From CAYRTV01 sp046483285 (GTDB lineage: Bacteria > Acidobacteriota > Aminicenantia > Aminicenantales > Aminicenantaceae), in contig JAWODN010000071.1 of NCBI GenBank assembly GCA_046483285.1, positions 1 through 41,745 of the forward strand: a DNA stretch of 41,745 nt. Reading direction: 5' to 3'. The notes under the pieces were generated by a model, which did no database searches, was not told the DNA's origin, and saw only the letters and a list, made by a program, of their open reading frames with translations. Positions 40,192 to 41,745 of the stretch are shown piece after piece. Both the position numbers and the translations under genes were made by a program. Numbering within the stretch: the first letter of the stretch is position 1; each line of letters starts with the position of its first letter.

Positions 40192-40287
40192 TCAAATCAT
40201 GATTTCGCGGGGAATATCACGCAGGTTGAAGCGGGAGGCCATGGAGCGGCAGTAGGCGCCCGCGACAAGCATAGCGAGGATGTCGCC
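40192..40287 (-). pseudogene. C-terminal fragment of a PLP-dependent decarboxylase (LysA-like)
   Basis: On the minus strand, one frame reads GDILAMLVAGAYCRSMASRF, then NLRDIPREIMI and a stop at 40192-40194. The GD-x-L...AGAY...MAS.FN.R..P.E.L pattern is the C-terminal end of group IV PLP decarboxylases such as diaminopimelate decarboxylase. Only ~31 residues of ~420 remain. It is joined directly, in a different frame, to the BNR-propeller fragment upstream, so a deletion has fused two unrelated broken genes. Confidence 0.6.
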
Positions 40288-40784
40288 GCATAGACCACAT
40301 CCGGATTATCCGGATGGATCTGGATACGGCCGATATGGGCGGTTTGTGTAAGTCCCATATGCTGCCAGGTTTGGCCACCGTCGGTTGATTTATATACGCC
40401 GTCTCCGAGGAGGGATACCCGGCCAGACGCGGGCGTTCCCGTTCCGACCCAGATAATTTCCGGATTGGAACGCGAGACAGCGGCATCGCCGATTGCCGGG
40501 CTGCCCTGGTTTTCAAACAGGCACTCAAAAGTGGTGCCGTTGTTTTCGGTTTTCCAAAGGCCGCCGGTGGCGGTGACAATAAAAAATGTGAAGTCATTAT
40601 CCGGATGCGAAAGAACGCGGAGAATCCGCCCTCCCTGCCTGGCCGGGCCCAGCTCCCGGTATTGAAACGCAGACAGCAAGTCCTAATTAAACACCCCTTC
40701 AGGCTGTACCGCCTGCACCAAAACCGGGGCTGCCAGGAAAAAACAAATAACGGCTGCCGCCGCTGCCCGGAAAATCTTATTCCA
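40288..40784 (-). pseudogene. Truncated BNR/sortilin-type beta-propeller protein with nonsense codon
   Basis: The frame encodes a signal peptide (KIFRAAAAAVICFFLAAPVL, then VQAVQPEGVFN), an in-frame TAG at 40683-40685, and then YRELGPARQGGRILRVLSHP, ATGGLWKTENNGTTF, GDGVYKSTDGGQTW and HPDNPDVVYAA, which are BNR/VPS10-type propeller repeats. Family members have ~1,000 residues; only the first ~150 are here. No ATG is in frame before the signal peptide, there is a premature stop, and after VVYAA the sequence becomes the tail of a decarboxylase gene. A protein starting at TTG 40679 could still be made, but it would lack a signal peptide and most blades. Confidence 0.8.
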
Positions 40785-40920
40785 TGTTCTGATATTTTAA
40801 ATATGTTCTCTTTGTTTTATTATATTACAAGCAAAAATTCCAGAGAATCAGCCTGGTTGTAGACTTTTTTCAGCAGACCGGCGTACTCCTTATTGAATGA
40901 TGAGCTGAAAGAAACCGCAT

Positions 40921-41484
40921 ATGAACGAAAACGTAAATGTTATGTTGGCTAAAGAAGGCAATCCGGACGCCTTCCGCTCGCTTTACCAAGAACACGGCGA
41001 CCGGATTTACAGGATAGCTTTCCGGCACACAAAATCTCAGGCAGACGCCGAAGACATCATGCAGAATACCTTTATCAAAGCTTACCGGAAAATCCACACT
41101 TTCCGCTTTGACCGCAGCCAAAGTTTTAACGGCTGGCTCAATACCATCTGCATCAACTGCACCATGGACTTTTTCCGGAAACAGAAACGCCGGCACAGAA
41201 CCGATCAGATTTCACTGGAAGACGCTTTTAAGGACCCGTATTCCGGAAATCCGGGCCCTGAAAAGCAGGCGGAAAGCGGTCAGGCGGCTGCGGACATTCA
41301 AGATGCTCTTTCCGTCTTAACACCCAAGCAGCGGCTGATTTTTGAAATGCGCTATTTCCAGCACATGGATATCAAATCCATCGCGCAAACCCTGAAATGC
41401 AGCCAGAGCAATATAAAAACCCACAGCGTCCGGGCATTGGCCAAGCTCAGAAAAACACTCGAACCCGTTTGGGGGAAACCATGA
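40921..41484 (+). CDS. ECF-type RNA polymerase sigma factor
   Basis: A 187-residue sigma-70 family factor of the extracytoplasmic function group. Region 2 (AFRSLYQEHGDRIYRIAFRH, DAEDIMQNTFIKAYRKIHTF) binds the core enzyme and the -10 element; region 4 (LTPKQRLIFEMRYFQHMDIK followed by SIAQTLKCSQSNIKTHSVRA) is a helix-turn-helix that reads the -35 element. The start ATG 40921 has only a weak GAAAG upstream. Its stop overlaps the start of the anti-sigma gene (ATGA at 41481-41484), so the pair is translationally coupled. It probably responds to a cell-envelope signal through its partner. Confidence 0.93.
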   Translation: MNENVNVMLAKEGNPDAFRSLYQEHGDRIYRIAFRHTKSQADAEDIMQNTFIKAYRKIHTFRFDRSQSFNGWLNTICINCTMDFFRKQKRRHRTDQISLEDAFKDPYSGNPGPEKQAESGQAAADIQDALSVLTPKQRLIFEMRYFQHMDIKSIAQTLKCSQSNIKTHSVRALAKLRKTLEPVWGKP

Positions 41485-41745
41485 ATTGTCACAAAGCCAA
41501 AGACCTCATCGCTATCGGTATTTTCGGGAAGTTGACCCCGGAACAGCGCCGGGAATTGGACGCCCACATCAAAAAATGTCCGGAATGCGCCCGGCTGGTC
41601 GAGAAATCTGCCCCGCTTCTGGACCGGCGGCAAAAGGAAGAAACCCCGCCTCCAGACCTTGAAAAATCCTGGCGGATTATCTCTGCCAAGACCCTGGAGC
41701 GGCGCCGGCCTCCGGCGATCAAACCGGTGCGGAAATGGGCCTTTG
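41481..41745 (+). CDS. Anti-sigma factor with zinc-finger domain (partial, runs off the window)
   Basis: The first 88 residues of a gene that continues beyond the window. It starts MNCHKAKDLIAIGIFGKL, then DAHIKKCPECARLV, giving the HxxxCxxC arrangement of the zf-HC2 anti-sigma domain (Cys3, then H-x3-C-x2-C), which traps the sigma factor upstream. The following charged linker is about to lead into a membrane segment in typical members, but that part is not in the window. It overlaps the sigma gene by ATGA, so the two are co-translated, and release of the sigma factor probably follows an envelope signal. Confidence 0.85.
   Translation, partial: MNCHKAKDLIAIGIFGKLTPEQRRELDAHIKKCPECARLVEKSAPLLDRRQKEETPPPDLEKSWRIISAKTLERRRPPAIKPVRKWAF

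Noticed and set aside
1..41745. tRNA, rRNA, riboswitch, origin or prophage genes
   Set aside because: Looked for and none recognised by eye; covariance-model searches would be needed to exclude small RNAs in the gaps.

Overview
The window reads as a chromosomal segment of a Gram-negative, didermic, proteolytic anaerobe-like bacterium. Secreted peptidases, Tat-exported proteins, lipoproteins, outer-membrane-type beta-barrels, DUF362 and DUF6599-like proteins, 6-bladed beta-propeller lipoproteins and an archaeal-type phenylalanyl-tRNA synthetase together suggest Candidatus Aminicenantes or a related Acidobacteriota-like lineage. This placement is inference from gene content only; no rRNA or tRNA gene was seen. 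Most genes have clear Shine-Dalgarno sites, and many starts were moved downstream of the longest open frame because of them.

Layout. 0.3-3.2 kb: a tldD-pmbA operon (minus strand) whose TldD carries a Tat signal. 3.2-3.9 kb: a gene-free block of palindromic REP-like units. 3.9-7.2 kb: archaeal/eukaryotic-type pheS-pheT, PheT with a zinc-ribbon-like insert. 7.4-10.7 kb: a small membrane protein and two tandem secreted paralogs. 11-16.9 kb: secreted hydrolases, namely a CocE-type hydrolase, an M14 carboxypeptidase-like protein that has lost its catalytic residues, and an intact M14 paralog. 17-21.6 kb: a 16-residue-repeat surface protein, a ChaN-PDZ protein, and a DUF6599-DUF362 pair. 21.7-22.6 kb: a stand-alone GMP synthase ATPase subunit. 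23.2-25.8 kb: a BlaI repressor with two operators in its own promoter, followed by a BlaR1-type M56 sensor fused to three TonB C-terminal domains. 26-32.3 kb: a cupin lipoprotein, a beta-barrel, an Smr protein, an antiporter remnant, a LolA-like protein, an alpha/beta hydrolase and an FAD oxidoreductase. 32.5-37.3 kb: a RAYT (Y1 transposase) element with terminal inverted repeats, a GC-rich double-domain M42 peptidase bracketed by two copies of the element's right end, and an APC permease whose stop codon lies in the second copy. 37.4-41.7 kb: a reductase remnant, VapBC, DUF1622, a beta-propeller lipoprotein, a junction of two gene fragments, and an ECF sigma/anti-sigma pair cut by the window end.

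The window is rich in dispersed intergenic repeats. One family (called element A here) has ends of the type CCTGAAT..ATTCA. In two copies it carries a 119-bp AT-rich core with perfect 15-bp inverted repeats, so it looks like a MITE or REP-type element. Shorter or decayed relatives lie at several gene ends. Several intergenic spaces also hold recognisable dead gene fragments, so this genome seems to be losing genes here and gaining repeats.

The points most worth a second look are the RAYT right-end repeats around the foreign-looking M42 gene, the pseudo-M14/M14 tandem, the BlaI/M56-TonB unit with a possible internal start, and the element A family.
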